DNA of 64,000 nucleotides. Origin: a virus. Made by a program: the position numbers and the translations under genes. The notes beneath the pieces are model-generated. The model had not been told where the DNA came from and ran no database searches. It worked only from the letters and a program-made list of their open reading frames with translations. This document shows positions 1 to 11,600 of this stretch, piece by piece. The first letter of the stretch is position 1, and every line of letters starts with the position of its first letter. The DNA lies in the IMG/VR virus record IMGVR_UViG_3300042305_002284, positions 60,361 through 124,360 of that record. One strand, written 5' to 3'.

Positions 1-695
1 ATTTCTTTGCCCTTGAAAAAAGTATGTATCAAACAATATCAGAGGAAATGATAAAGTTCTTTGGAACAATAACTGACTTCAATAATATTATTGGCAAGCC
101 ACAATACAGATACGAGAGAGAATATCGCGACTTGGTAAAACTAAGAGAAATGTTTTTCCAAAATGTTTCAAACTCTCCGGATTTAGAAAAATATGTTGAT
201 TATTTCAAATGGATTGATACATCAATAACCAAAATGATATACCAACTTGTGCCAGCAAGTGCTGATTTTTCTCCAAATATTTCAGATGTAGTGGAAAGTC
301 ATGTTTTAGAAAGAAATAAATATGCTTGGAAACTTCCTTCCATTGAACTAGGCGCCGAGCCGCCAATAACTTCTGTAAAAACCATTGGACAACTAAAATA
401 TAACTGGAAATATGGCCACGCACCCATTCCGCTAAATCAAAATAGAAACTGTCTTTGGTGGAAAGAAAGAAGTGAAAGAACGCCAGAACTTGATGGTATA
501 TTCCAAGCGTTATCAAGTGCTTATAAAAGAAAGTTTACAGAAGTGGCACATCTCGGAACAGATATCCAAATAGAAGTAAATAAAAATCCAAGCAACTTGG
601 ATGTTATAAAACCTATAACAAAAATCGGTTCAGGTGGATATTTAGAAATCGATATACTCAAAGTTATCGAGAAAAAAGATTGTTTGGACGAATAA
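1..695 (+). CDS. C-terminal end of a large virion structural protein (5' end outside window)
   Basis: The frame is open from the first bases of the window (codons encoding FFALEKS precede the first ATG at 24), so this is most likely the tail of a longer gene, not a complete one. The visible 230 or so residues are rich in aromatic and charged residues and hold a probable helical stretch (MYQTISEEMIKFF...). No enzymatic motif is visible. A strong AGGAG site and a 14-base gap separate it from the giant structural gene that follows. I infer a virion or baseplate-associated protein from context and from a vague resemblance to large structural proteins of uncultured marine myophages. The exact role is unknown. 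Confidence 0.7.
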   Translation, partial: FFALEKSMYQTISEEMIKFFGTITDFNNIIGKPQYRYEREYRDLVKLREMFFQNVSNSPDLEKYVDYFKWIDTSITKMIYQLVPASADFSPNISDVVESHVLERNKYAWKLPSIELGAEPPITSVKTIGQLKYNWKYGHAPIPLNQNRNCLWWKERSERTPELDGIFQALSSAYKRKFTEVAHLGTDIQIEVNKNPSNLDVIKPITKIGSGGYLEIDILKVIEKKDCLDE

Positions 696-709
696 GGTAG
701 GAGAATATA

Positions 710-3700
710 ATGTCTGATTTCAACACAAGAGGTAAACTTCCGTTTACTATTGTTAGTTCTTCTGTGAATACCGGCTATGCTGCCGCTCTGACTGCAAGTG
801 TTGGTCGCAATATAGACATTGTAAACAAACACAAAGACGAATACGGACAGACAAAAGACTCTCCTGCACAAGGTCCATTTACAAATCAACATGTTGGTGG
901 TAATCAACACCGCCATCAACCAATAAATACTGGAAATGATAATCAGAATAACCGAGGAGAAGCATATATCGTATCTGCCTCTGCGGGAAGTATAAAAGTA
1001 TATGGACCAGATATAAATGGTTTAGATAAACCAAGAAGTCTTCTAACTCGCGATAATACGGCCAAGTCTCCGGTAAATATAAAAAATATACAAACAAGTG
1101 GAAATATTGCTGGTAACTTTGAATACAACTATCAAGTTGTTCAAAGTGTTGGCCGCAGAACTACAAACAATCTCATAAACGATGGTTTTGAAGCAAGTGG
1201 AAGTCTAACAACAAAGTTCGTTTCAGGTTCTCATGAAATATACACTCTTCCAAATATAACAAACAATAGTAAAAGTATATTTGTTGAGCGTTTCAATGCT
1301 CCCGGTGGAAAAGAAGAAAGTTCAAGAGGAGCACTTGATCGTGAAGGTGAAGAATTTTCGCCCAATAACTCTCTTACAACAAGAAACATAAAAGTCAGGC
1401 AGCCATATTATAATCAACTAACACAACATGCTGCACAGTTCAATAGTGGCAGCACAAATAAACTATTGCCAGACACAGGAATAACTGATGCCGTAACGGT
1501 TCATGGTGTAAACAGAAATACAATAGAAAAGGTTTTGACGTTTCCAGAAATAATGTCACAAAAATCAATATTGAGTGGCTCTTTGGCGACGGATTCTAAC
1601 GATAACTTTGGTTTTTCTATTGCAATGAACTCCACGGGTGATCGTGTGGTTGTTACTGCCTATACTGATGAGAAAATTAGTGGAAATTCTAACATTGGTT
1701 TGGCTTATGTGTTCATCAGTGGAACCGGTGGCTGGTCTGAACAACACATATTAAGCGGTTCTTTGGCAACAGGTTCTTCAGATCAGTTTGGCGATTCCGT
1801 AGCAATGAATGCTGATGGCGACAGAATAGTCGTTGGTGCTATTTTTGATGAAAAAAGTGGAAGTGCTAATAGTTCTGGTTTGGCTTATATATTCGTTAGT
1901 GGAACCGGTGGTTGGGCAGAACAACACATATTGAGCGGTTCATTGGCAACAGGTTCAAGCGATGGTTTTGGTAATTCTGTTGCTATCAATGCTACTGGTA
2001 ATTGTGTCGTGGTAGGAGCTAGAAATAATGAAAAAAGTGTCATCACCGCTAGTTCTGGTTTGGCTTATATATTCGTTAGTGGAACCGGTGGTTGGGGAGA
2101 ACAACACATATTGAGCGGTTCATTGGCAACAGGTTCTTTTGATTTTTTTGGCACTTCTGTTGCTATCAATGCTACTGGTAATTGTGTCGTGGTAGGAGCT
2201 AGAAGTGATGAAAAAATCAGTGGAAATAACAATACTGGTTTGGCTTATATCTTTGTCAGTGGAACCGGTGGTTGGGCAGAACAACACATACTGAGCGGCT
2301 CATTTGCTTTAGAGTCTGATGACTTTTTTGGCAATCACATTGCTATTAATGCCGCTGGTGACAGAATAGTGGTTGGTGCTTCTTTTGATGAAAAAAATAG
2401 TGGAAATATCAATACTGGCTTGGCTTATATATATGTCAGTGGGGCAAGTGGCTGGACAGAGCAACAGATATTGAGCGGCTCTCTGTCGACAGAAAGTAGC
2501 AATCAATTTGGCTATTCTGTTGCTATCAATAATAGCGGAGATCGCGTCGTTGTATCAGACACATATGATCTTGCGAGTGGTCAATCGGGTATTGTTTATC
2601 TGTTTGTTAGCGGAGCAAATGGTTGGACTCAAAGACATATATTTAGCGGTTCCTTATCAACAGAGCCAAATGACTTTTTTGGTTCTTCTGTTGTTATGAA
2701 TGCTGCCGGTAGTCGTGTTGTGATAGGCGCAACAAGTGATGAAAATATTATTGGAAATACCGAAACAGGTCTTGCTTATATATTTGATACAACGCAAGAA
2801 GAAGAAATAATCAATCTAACAACCCATGATAACTTCTGGGTTCAACACGCAATACCATCAACTGATCTAAGGTACAAATGGATTGCTGAATCTGTATCAA
2901 GCAGTCAACAACCAATACAATATCAAAGTTACAATCTGCCATATTCAACAGGTAGTTTATATAACTCCAATGGAGCATATACTGACATATCTTTTGAACA
3001 AACAGGACCATTTGGCGATCATTTAGGTATAAGTGGCGCTATTGATAAAGATGAAATGTTTACAAGCAATTATACAAATACAATGTATAGAGATAGAAAA
3101 TATTTATTCTTTACAGCAAGCAATGACTGTTTTATAAATGCTTCAAGTATAGCGCAAGAAATATCTGAAAAAGACTTTTCTGTTTCTTTTTGGGTAAGTT
3201 TTCCAACCAGCGCAAGCAATGGAGAAAAAACACTATTAGTCTATTCTGGTTCTTCAACTCAAAATGAACTTGTAATGAATGTTAGTTCTTCGCTTTGCGG
3301 TCTTACAATATCAGGATCTCAAACAACAACAGAATATCAACTTAGTTCAAGTTTATTAGATAGTTCTTGGCATTTAGTAACAGTAACAAGTGATGTTACA
3401 ACGAGAACGCGAAGAATAACAACTGTTGCTGGCAGCGTTATTGAAACAACATCATTCCCAACTGTTACAAATGTTTATTTAGATGGCGGCTTGGTTAGCA
3501 GAATTTCACAGCCAAATAAAATATTCAACCTTTCTCAAATAACACTTTCAGTTGGTAGAGGTTCTGAACTTCAAGGTGGAAGTTTAGATGAAGTATATTT
3601 CTGGAATAAAGCTCTAACAGAGCAAGAGATAGTAGAAATATATAGAACAACAAAATCTGATTATGACAAACAGCCAAAGAAATATGCCGAACATAAGTTG

Positions 3701-6700
3701 GATAATAGCGATATTCCAACTCCAACACACGGTTATTCGTCCGACATAGAAAAGAATACAACAACACTATTAGATCTTGTTGGAGGAAAAAATCTAACTC
3801 TTGTAAACTTTACTTCATCTGTAAATATTCGCCCACAAAACAGCGGAATAATAAGCTATTCTACATACTTCAATGGCCCATATGAAGGAGCAAGTTGGAA
3901 AAGTATAAGAAACAATGAACATCCAGTAACAAGAAAGCTAACAACAGAAAATACAAATATTGTTTCAGTAAGAATACCAGAAGGAACAAAGAAAGTAACA
4001 AAAGTTGTTAGAGGTATTCCAGTAACTTTCCAACTTCCTGGTTCAAGAAAACAAGGACAACTATTAAATGTAAAAGAAAGTCCTGTTTATATAAATAATA
4101 AACCACTAAAACACAGGTTTATACTAAAAGATTCACAAGATCAAAATGTTGCCATAGAAACAATACACACATATGGAAATAACCTGCAATATTTTGCTAA
4201 CCAACAACTAAATGATACACTTGGTCTTCTAAAAACAGATCGTCAAATATATAATGTTCTTTATGACTACTATTCTGGAGAAACAGAAGAAATAGAAAAT
4301 CCAATACAAAAGCTTGTTGGATATACCTATTCTGAAACTATTTTTCCAAAACCGGGAACAGGACTACTAAAAGAAACTCGTCAAAGAACTGACTATATTA
4401 CAGATCAGCCAGGTTATAGTATTGATGGTTATGACCGTCAACTTGGAACTCAGCGTGTATTTTGGAGAGACAGCCAAGAAGATCGCATGAGAACCCGTAG
4501 AGCATACATTACTTCACTTGGAGATCAAGTTGAGAGTTTGTATGACCTACCGTTTCAAACACCAAGTGTTGCCGCGCTTGAATATGTAAGTGAAAGTAAT
4601 ACGATAGAATATAGTAATACTACGGCTGACCCTTGTTACGAGTCGCTTGTTGATTTTTCGTATAAAAATTGTTCAGAATTGTTTCAAAACTATCAACATC
4701 AAGACACCAGTTATTGCAATGCCGGCGCCGTTCAAGAATATTATAGATTTGTTCGCCCTGTCGTTCAAGTGCCGGAACTTTATTTTTTTGAAGACATCAA
4801 CAATACTAGTCGGGATAATGAAAATGTAATTCTCAACATCAATGCTGTTAGTGCTATATATAGCGACGTGGTTGATAGTGACCCTTCTTCTTTGAGAATA
4901 ATTCCATCATATATCTATCAACACGCTGAATGGATAACTGACTCATCGCTAATGTTATCTGATTTTAGTCAAACTATATACGAAAGAACGACAAACGATC
5001 TTGGTCTAAATAGGGTAACAGAAAAAATATCCGGTAAAAATCCGTGGTATGATTCTTATGAAGATTATTATATTGATATAAAAAACCTATCAAATGATAA
5101 ACTTGTTTCATATTCTAAGATACCAGAATTTATTATATCAAACCATATTTCAAGTCTTGTTGGAGAATATGGTGGAGATGCAACAAAAATAACTATTGAC
5201 GAATATACAGATAATTTACAATTTACATATAAAAAATCTATTGATAGAGAAAATAAAGACATATGTGAAGAAGATACCATAAATATTGTTGTTGATAGCG
5301 TGAAAAAGCTTCTGCCATATAATGGTTTCTATCCACAAGATCGCAGTTTGCAACTTGTAAATTATTTGAAAGAGTCTTGGTTGGATACCAGTGCGATAAG
5401 AGGCGGCATATACCTAAGATACAACGCAAGCACCGGTTTTGCCATAGAAGATGTAACAGAAGGTAAATTAGCATCTTATTATAAAATTGCTTCTTTTTTG
5501 GAGCCTCTTTATTCTCCTGGAATATTTTACAATTTGATCAAGTCTGGCATAGCAGTCGATTGGTCGCTATACACAGGAAGTCTACCAGGAAACTTTTCAG
5601 GTGACGTTCTTACACCGCTACAAGATAAGCCACAATTTAGAGTATCTTTTGAGGATCTTGTGAATTTGAGATTTATAAATTCTTCAAGCATTTCTTCTCA
5701 AAACAGATTTATGAAATATAAAGAAGTTAATTTTCCACAAAATGCTGGTGACTATTCTTATCCTGCAAGTGCTTATTTTGATGGTTATTTCGGAGCGAAT
5801 AGTTCTTCTTTATCAAGTGCTGTTTATACTCTTTCTATAAATAACTTTTTGGCAGAAAGTATAAACTTTTTTCTAAAAGACTCCTCGCTAAATACATTTA
5901 TATCAAAGCCTGATTCTGATTTCGCCACTCTTGATAGCAGTAAGACATATTATATGGATATTGTTTTGAGAAAAAATGACATCGTCATGTGCGAAGCACA
6001 TTCATCTTCGCTTGCTGATAGCTTTGGTAAAATGAGTGGCAGATATTTTGGTCCATCATTTTGGACTGGCTCGGTAGCAGACGAGACAAGAATAGGAAAT
6101 GGCAGACTGCTAAATGAAACACTAAGAGATCCCGGATACTGTTCTTATACACCACCATATTACTATGGCGACTCAGTTGCAAGAATATCTTTCAAACCAG
6201 ATACAACAAGAAAATATAGTCTTGATGAAATATTTGCTGACATGCAAATTGAAAACTTCAACACTTCTTTTACAAACAACTCGGTTTATCCATCTGGCAG
6301 TCTTTATTCGTCATTTGTAATGCCTATTGAATCTTCTGTAACAATAAAAGGCGAAATAGAGCAAAGAGAACAAACAGTTGATATAGCATCAAGAAATGCT
6401 GTTTTGGCCAATGCGGTAAGAAAAAACCTACAAAATCTTGTTGGCACAGCAACAAGTCAAACAGGTATAAAACGATGGGTTATTTCTCCGAAAATGGAGA
6501 CGCCTGTTCTTGATTTCTCAAATCAAGAGTTTATAATATCAACAAATATTTTGACGCAATCATTTGCAGACCAACAAATAAAAGACTTTGAACCAACTCA
6601 CGCTCCTCCAACTGCCAGTGGTTTTGGAAGAGGAATGTGGAGCGGCTATGGTGAAATACCAACAGGTGAAAAAGGTATTTTCCTTGAACTTCGTGAAAGT

Positions 6701-7561
6701 TACCCACGACAACTTGTAAGAGTTCTCAATCCAATAACAAGACAGTTTGTTGAAACAAACACTGGTTCACTATTGCAAGCATGTGGTTTCCAGCAAACCA
6801 ATGACAAACTTTCAAAGAGAATCGGCGAACTTGCTGACACAAGAGAAATATCAGAAGCAATAGTTATAATACCATATCTTGATACAGCGTCAACAGGCAA
6901 AACAATAAGATTTGGTGGCGGGTTTTCAACCCTAACAGTAAATGATACTGTTGAGATAGAGGGGCACAACTTTATAAAAATAAATCAAAATATATTCAAC
7001 TACCAAAAAACAAATGTGTTGGCAAACAAACCAGCAGTTGATCTCACAGACTTCTCTGTTGGCAACACAAAGATACAAGAAACAAGTATCAGCAGAATGT
7101 TGGAGTTGATGAGCAAATATGTCCTACCGCCAAACTTTGACTTCCTACTAAACAACGATGTAACGCCATTTGTTATGTATATTGCTGAGTTTACAAGTAC
7201 GCTTGATAAACAAGATCTTGCCGATATTTGGCAGGGTGTAATGCCGAAAATAGCAACAAGAGCAGAGTGGGAAAAGCAAGTTATATCTCACAAGAATACA
7301 CAGTTTGATTTCTTTCATGGTCAAGGCTTGCCAGAAGATGTCAAGTTCATGATCTTCAAAGCGAAGAAGAGAGCAGAAATAAACTATTACAAGATGGCTG
7401 CTGATTCAAGTGATGACGGATTGTTCCCATCTATTCAAGCAGGCAAACCACCATCACCATATAGTTTCAACTGGCCTTATGACTATTGTTCTCTTGTTGA
7501 AACAGCAAGAGTTGATGTAGAAATAGAATATATAAATAAATCGGGAAGCAATAACACATGA
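710..7561 (+). CDS. Giant virion protein with FG-GAP beta-propeller and LamG-like domain
   Basis: This 2283-residue protein starts at an ATG preceded by TAGGAG. Residues 1-285 are low in hydrophobics and rich in N, S and T. Residues about 287-692 hold seven repeats of about 60 residues, each starting ILSGSLAT and containing an FG..VA.N..G...VVGA..DE core and GLAYIFVSG. These are FG-GAP repeats, which fold as seven-bladed propellers in integrin-type proteins. Residues about 820-985 look like a LamG/concanavalin A-like jelly roll, ending GSLDEVYFWNKALTEQE. The remaining 1300 residues are unassigned beta-rich virion-type sequence. The likely role is a tail or baseplate adhesin that binds host glycans or proteins. 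The stop overlaps the next start (ATGA). Propeller and LamG assignments are from sequence pattern; the adhesin role is inferred. Confidence 0.85.
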   Translation: MSDFNTRGKLPFTIVSSSVNTGYAAALTASVGRNIDIVNKHKDEYGQTKDSPAQGPFTNQHVGGNQHRHQPINTGNDNQNNRGEAYIVSASAGSIKVYGPDINGLDKPRSLLTRDNTAKSPVNIKNIQTSGNIAGNFEYNYQVVQSVGRRTTNNLINDGFEASGSLTTKFVSGSHEIYTLPNITNNSKSIFVERFNAPGGKEESSRGALDREGEEFSPNNSLTTRNIKVRQPYYNQLTQHAAQFNSGSTNKLLPDTGITDAVTVHGVNRNTIEKVLTFPEIMSQKSILSGSLATDSNDNFGFSIAMNSTGDRVVVTAYTDEKISGNSNIGLAYVFISGTGGWSEQHILSGSLATGSSDQFGDSVAMNADGDRIVVGAIFDEKSGSANSSGLAYIFVSGTGGWAEQHILSGSLATGSSDGFGNSVAINATGNCVVVGARNNEKSVITASSGLAYIFVSGTGGWGEQHILSGSLATGSFDFFGTSVAINATGNCVVVGARSDEKISGNNNTGLAYIFVSGTGGWAEQHILSGSFALESDDFFGNHIAINAAGDRIVVGASFDEKNSGNINTGLAYIYVSGASGWTEQQILSGSLSTESSNQFGYSVAINNSGDRVVVSDTYDLASGQSGIVYLFVSGANGWTQRHIFSGSLSTEPNDFFGSSVVMNAAGSRVVIGATSDENIIGNTETGLAYIFDTTQEEEIINLTTHDNFWVQHAIPSTDLRYKWIAESVSSSQQPIQYQSYNLPYSTGSLYNSNGAYTDISFEQTGPFGDHLGISGAIDKDEMFTSNYTNTMYRDRKYLFFTASNDCFINASSIAQEISEKDFSVSFWVSFPTSASNGEKTLLVYSGSSTQNELVMNVSSSLCGLTISGSQTTTEYQLSSSLLDSSWHLVTVTSDVTTRTRRITTVAGSVIETTSFPTVTNVYLDGGLVSRISQPNKIFNLSQITLSVGRGSELQGGSLDEVYFWNKALTEQEIVEIYRTTKSDYDKQPKKYAEHKLDNSDIPTPTHGYSSDIEKNTTTLLDLVGGKNLTLVNFTSSVNIRPQNSGIISYSTYFNGPYEGASWKSIRNNEHPVTRKLTTENTNIVSVRIPEGTKKVTKVVRGIPVTFQLPGSRKQGQLLNVKESPVYINNKPLKHRFILKDSQDQNVAIETIHTYGNNLQYFANQQLNDTLGLLKTDRQIYNVLYDYYSGETEEIENPIQKLVGYTYSETIFPKPGTGLLKETRQRTDYITDQPGYSIDGYDRQLGTQRVFWRDSQEDRMRTRRAYITSLGDQVESLYDLPFQTPSVAALEYVSESNTIEYSNTTADPCYESLVDFSYKNCSELFQNYQHQDTSYCNAGAVQEYYRFVRPVVQVPELYFFEDINNTSRDNENVILNINAVSAIYSDVVDSDPSSLRIIPSYIYQHAEWITDSSLMLSDFSQTIYERTTNDLGLNRVTEKISGKNPWYDSYEDYYIDIKNLSNDKLVSYSKIPEFIISNHISSLVGEYGGDATKITIDEYTDNLQFTYKKSIDRENKDICEEDTINIVVDSVKKLLPYNGFYPQDRSLQLVNYLKESWLDTSAIRGGIYLRYNASTGFAIEDVTEGKLASYYKIASFLEPLYSPGIFYNLIKSGIAVDWSLYTGSLPGNFSGDVLTPLQDKPQFRVSFEDLVNLRFINSSSISSQNRFMKYKEVNFPQNAGDYSYPASAYFDGYFGANSSSLSSAVYTLSINNFLAESINFFLKDSSLNTFISKPDSDFATLDSSKTYYMDIVLRKNDIVMCEAHSSSLADSFGKMSGRYFGPSFWTGSVADETRIGNGRLLNETLRDPGYCSYTPPYYYGDSVARISFKPDTTRKYSLDEIFADMQIENFNTSFTNNSVYPSGSLYSSFVMPIESSVTIKGEIEQREQTVDIASRNAVLANAVRKNLQNLVGTATSQTGIKRWVISPKMETPVLDFSNQEFIISTNILTQSFADQQIKDFEPTHAPPTASGFGRGMWSGYGEIPTGEKGIFLELRESYPRQLVRVLNPITRQFVETNTGSLLQACGFQQTNDKLSKRIGELADTREISEAIVIIPYLDTASTGKTIRFGGGFSTLTVNDTVEIEGHNFIKINQNIFNYQKTNVLANKPAVDLTDFSVGNTKIQETSISRMLELMSKYVLPPNFDFLLNNDVTPFVMYIAEFTSTLDKQDLADIWQGVMPKIATRAEWEKQVISHKNTQFDFFHGQGLPEDVKFMIFKAKKRAEINYYKMAADSSDDGLFPSIQAGKPPSPYSFNWPYDYCSLVETARVDVEIEYINKSGSNNT
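1568..2797 (+). repeat. Seven tandem ~180-bp FG-GAP coding repeats
   Basis: Units of about 180 bp, each opening with ATATTGAGCGGYTC (Ile-Leu-Ser-Gly-Ser), encode seven propeller blades. Blades 2-4 are the most alike at DNA level, sharing runs such as GGTTTGGCTTATATATTCG, which suggests recent duplication or gene conversion. The sixth unit is shorter by about two residues. Related but diverged units recur at 50.18-50.69 kb. Confidence 0.85.
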
Positions 7562-8589
7562 CCTATTTCAATCAAAAAGAAGAAGTTATACAAATAGAAC
7601 TAACCCAGTATGGAAAATATCTTCTTTCCCGTGGAAAACTAAAACCAGCATATTATGCTTTCTTTGATGATGATATTATATATGATGCAAGATATGCCGG
7701 CGTTGATGAAAATGGCGGCACAGCAGTTGAAAGAATAAAGTCTATTCCAAGAACAAAAACACAATATGTTTTTACTGGAATAGAAGAGCAAGTAAAAAAG
7801 AACCTTGAACTTATAAGAAACAACAGAGAGTCAATAAGTTCTATAAAGTTTTTGCCAACAGCAGACAAACATCATGTATTGAATAAAAGACTTGGAACTT
7901 CGTTTCTTGGAGATATAAGGGCACCTTCTCTAAACATCACAATGCTTAGTGGAGAAATAGAATCAACTGTTCTTTTACAAACAGGATCTCTTGACAATAT
8001 CCCTCTTGTAAAAATACCATTGCTAAACCTAAAAGACACAGAATATACAATATCTGCTAAAAAACAAAATGAAATAATACCTGGCGATAATGTAAAACAA
8101 CTAAAAGCATATGCAGACGGCACAGCACTGGTTCTCAGTGAAGAATATATTCTAATAGAAATAATAGAGGGTAATGTTGAAAATGAAATGAAAAACTTTG
8201 ATGTAGAAATGTTTCTATGCGAAGAAGATCCATCAACAGGAGAAGAAACATATACTACATTACATTTTGATAAAAAATATGAAGACTATAAAAATGGCAT
8301 TTTGCTTGATCCACAAGAAACAGACCCGGAAACAAAAAGTATATTAGAACAAGAAAAAAGCGCAGATCAACTACGAGTTCAAAACTATTTCAATATATTA
8401 GTTGATGAAGAGATAGAAAAAAATCTTATCTGCAAGTTACTTACTAATGTAAAACAACAAAATAATCTTTACGATCCGCAGTTTGATTGTAGTGAGTATA
8501 ATGAAGCAGAAGAACAAAAACGCAGACAGCAAGAAGTTCAAGATCTTTATTCTCCTTCCTACAATGAAAACGATGTAAAGAAGTGCTAA
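7558..8589 (+). CDS. Conserved-type phage structural protein, function unknown
   Basis: A 343-residue protein whose ATG overlaps the stop of the giant propeller gene (ATGA), so translation is probably coupled. The N-terminus reads IELTQYGKYLLSRGKLKPAY followed by AFFDDDIIYD, a compact conserved-looking block. The C-terminal third is acidic and Gln-rich with likely helices. There is no signal peptide, membrane segment or catalytic motif. Its place between two giant virion genes suggests a tail or baseplate component or an assembly partner of its neighbours. I do not recognise a named family. Confidence 0.75.
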   Translation: MTYFNQKEEVIQIELTQYGKYLLSRGKLKPAYYAFFDDDIIYDARYAGVDENGGTAVERIKSIPRTKTQYVFTGIEEQVKKNLELIRNNRESISSIKFLPTADKHHVLNKRLGTSFLGDIRAPSLNITMLSGEIESTVLLQTGSLDNIPLVKIPLLNLKDTEYTISAKKQNEIIPGDNVKQLKAYADGTALVLSEEYILIEIIEGNVENEMKNFDVEMFLCEEDPSTGEETYTTLHFDKKYEDYKNGILLDPQETDPETKSILEQEKSADQLRVQNYFNILVDEEIEKNLICKLLTNVKQQNNLYDPQFDCSEYNEAEEQKRRQQEVQDLYSPSYNENDVKKC

Positions 8590-8602
8590 TGAGGTATAAT
8601 AA

Positions 8603-11600
8603 GTGACTGCTACAACCCAAGAAGAAGTATTGTCAGGTATTCTTCCAAAAGTAAATATCAATAAAATAACGCTAACAAGTCCAGATGAAAGAATACTGAA
8701 TGTATCCTTGGACCTAACAATAAAAGAAACTCTGGATGATGGCTTTTTTGGCAGTTGGTTTGAGGATATAAATATAAACAAATATATTCTTGTTGAAATA
8801 GTCCAGTCCACTGATGCCGCAGTAACAGAAGCACTATCGTATTCAAACGATATGATACAACTTTGTAATCTACAAAGACAACTAAAAATAGACGATACAA
8901 GAACAAAAGCACTTGCTTATATAACACAAAACAATAAAGTAAGTGATCTACTTGCACTTCTTGAAGATAAAACAAAGCGCGAAACTATATCTATAAATAA
9001 ATCTGAAACAAAAATAACAGAAAACATCGCTTATACCAATAGTGATGGTGATAAAATATACGAAATACCTTATAAAGTTCAGTTTTCGCTTGACAAGCAG
9101 CCAGAACATTTAGCATATTTTGCTGTTTGTTCCATTGATTTAGATGCTTTGTGTGCTGATTTGAATATAGATTATGATGTTGCTGAATCATTTGAGGAAA
9201 ATGGAAGAGTTGTAAGCGAGATTGTAATAGATGAATTTAATGTTGTAAGTGAAACTTATGTTTATGTCGATAAAAATGGAGTTGTTTGGACCGGTCCGGT
9301 GCATGAAACAGAACAGGGTCTATGGCGTAGCGGAGACGATGAAACAAGCGAATCTATAAATCTTGACAGAATACTTGTAACCAACACAAAAGTTCAAGAT
9401 TTTCGCAGATTCAACCGTATAGAAAGATTGATGGTTGATTTCAATAATGTAAATAGTAGATATGTTGATGGTTCGTTGGTTCAAGATTTTTCCTTGTTGA
9501 CAGAAACAACAGCAAACAATATAACAAAAATACAATCTGTTGATTATAAGCCAGACAGATATACGGCGCAGTTTACCGAAGCGTTTTCTTCAACAGATGC
9601 TAATGGAAACTATAAGTTTTTATTTGGAGTAAACTTTTTAGAAGTTTTGAAAAGTCATTCAAGATTTGCAAAACTTTTTGAGACAAATAGTGATACATTC
9701 AAAGAAGAAAGCATTCAAAATACAAGAATATTAGATTTAAAACTTTATAGAACAAGAATAAAAAATGCTGATAGCAAGCCTTATGAAAAACTAAATCCAG
9801 AAGAGCCAGACGAGTTGATATTACAGACAAAAGATATATCTTGGAAGAACTTTATAAACATAAACAATGATCTGTCAGCAATAAAAGAAGCAGATATTCT
9901 TACAAATAATACAAACAACTTTATAAGATATTTTACTGGTATAGATAAAACTTTCAAAAACTTGTCTGACGGTGTTTATCAATATAAGATTGATTTTGAA
10001 ATAGAAGATGGAGTTGTTGAGTTTATACAAGATAAACTATCGCAACTTGAAATCGCAAAAAAACAACTGGTTGAATATTCAAATAAAATCAGCAAGCCAA
10101 CTATGAGAAAATTCATTGTAGACAATACCAATCCACATATTGAATCGCCAAGTGAATATTCGCAAAACTCTCTTGTAATGGATTATGGTTATGATATTGT
10201 TACCAATAAACTATCTCCACAACTTATTTCAAAAACTATAAGAGAATACGGTGGAATAACTTCTATTACAGCGCCATGGAACACATGTTCTGCCACTCTT
10301 GCTTATATTTTAGATATTTTTAGTTCTGAAATATCAACAGAGCAAGATAGAGAAGAAATAGTGCGCTCTATTTTTGACATGTTGAGTCCCAACTCTACCA
10401 ATCCACAAATAGTTGCCAGAGCAATAGAGATGATAGATTATTTTATAACCAATATATCAAAAACATTTGATATAACTGTTGGCGATAATAGTTTTGCTTC
10501 TAATACAACTTCAACTATTAGTTCAAAAACTAATAAAACTTTCAAAACCACAAAAGTTCTTGAAGGCGTTGGCGATACATCTATATCAAAATCATTCGGT
10601 ATTGACTATCTGTCTAACACAACCTCTCAGCCAACCGGAGAAGAAGGATTGCTTGTTTTATCTTCCCAGCACATGTTGACAAGAACTCAAAATGAAATGT
10701 CAAAGTTTTTTACAACACAAGATCCAAATATATCTTTTTCCAATACCGGTGATAACTTTCAAGACTTGAAATATTCCTATTTTACTCCAACAAGAATAGA
10801 CTTCCCAAACAAAACAACTGTTTTATCAAGACTTGATAATGATAACTCGCAGGGAAATACAAGAAGCATAGATTATTTTTATGAAAATGCGAACAACTTT
10901 ACAAAAGCAGTTTCCTTACAAGCCGACATAATCAACTTCAAACTTGATGTTGGAGGAAAGAATAGATTTTTACCAGAAACAAAAAAACAATCTTCACAAG
11001 AACAACTAACTCCGGCACAAAGAAGAGGACAAGCATTAGAACAAAAAGACATTTCAATAAATAAAATGAAACAAGTTCTTGCAGAATATTCCAGCACAAC
11101 ATTTATGGGATATTCTGTATCGCAAGAAGTCAATGTGGAAGGTCAGCAAAACATAACTCAACTTGAAAGATTTATGAGTTCTTTGAGTTCTGATGCTCTT
11201 CGTCTGAAACAAACATTTGGCTATAAAAAATCAAAAAATAGCAGCACATTTGTTCCGAACTATGTTGAAGAAGATTACATAAGAAATCTATCCGAACTAA
11301 ATCCAAATAGCATAAGAATATCAAATGATCGCATAACAGGCTTTCGAAAGGTCTTTCCAGTCTCACTACTTGGAAATGTGCCAAATCAACTAAGGGCTAT
11401 CATATTCAAGCCACAAGAACTACAAGTAGATATAGCGAGTTCTATAACAAATACAAATAATACTTACAGTATAAATGTTGTAAATAAAGCAAAAAACTAT
11501 TTTCATTTTGAGATGATCGCACAGATTGAATATCTTGAAGGATTTGACACGACACAAAGTTCAAGCGATCAATCAACAATGAACCCGGTTTGGAAAACTC

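Noticed and set aside
205-516. Minus-strand ORFs throughout the window, including several of 100-220 codons
   Set aside because: All lie opposite well-supported + strand genes, lack ribosome binding sites and domain patterns, and mirror the composition of the sense codons. No minus-strand gene is convincing.
1568-2797. Repeats as a possible CRISPR or origin iteron array
   Set aside because: Period of 180 bp, coding throughout, and the pattern follows the FG-GAP protein repeat.
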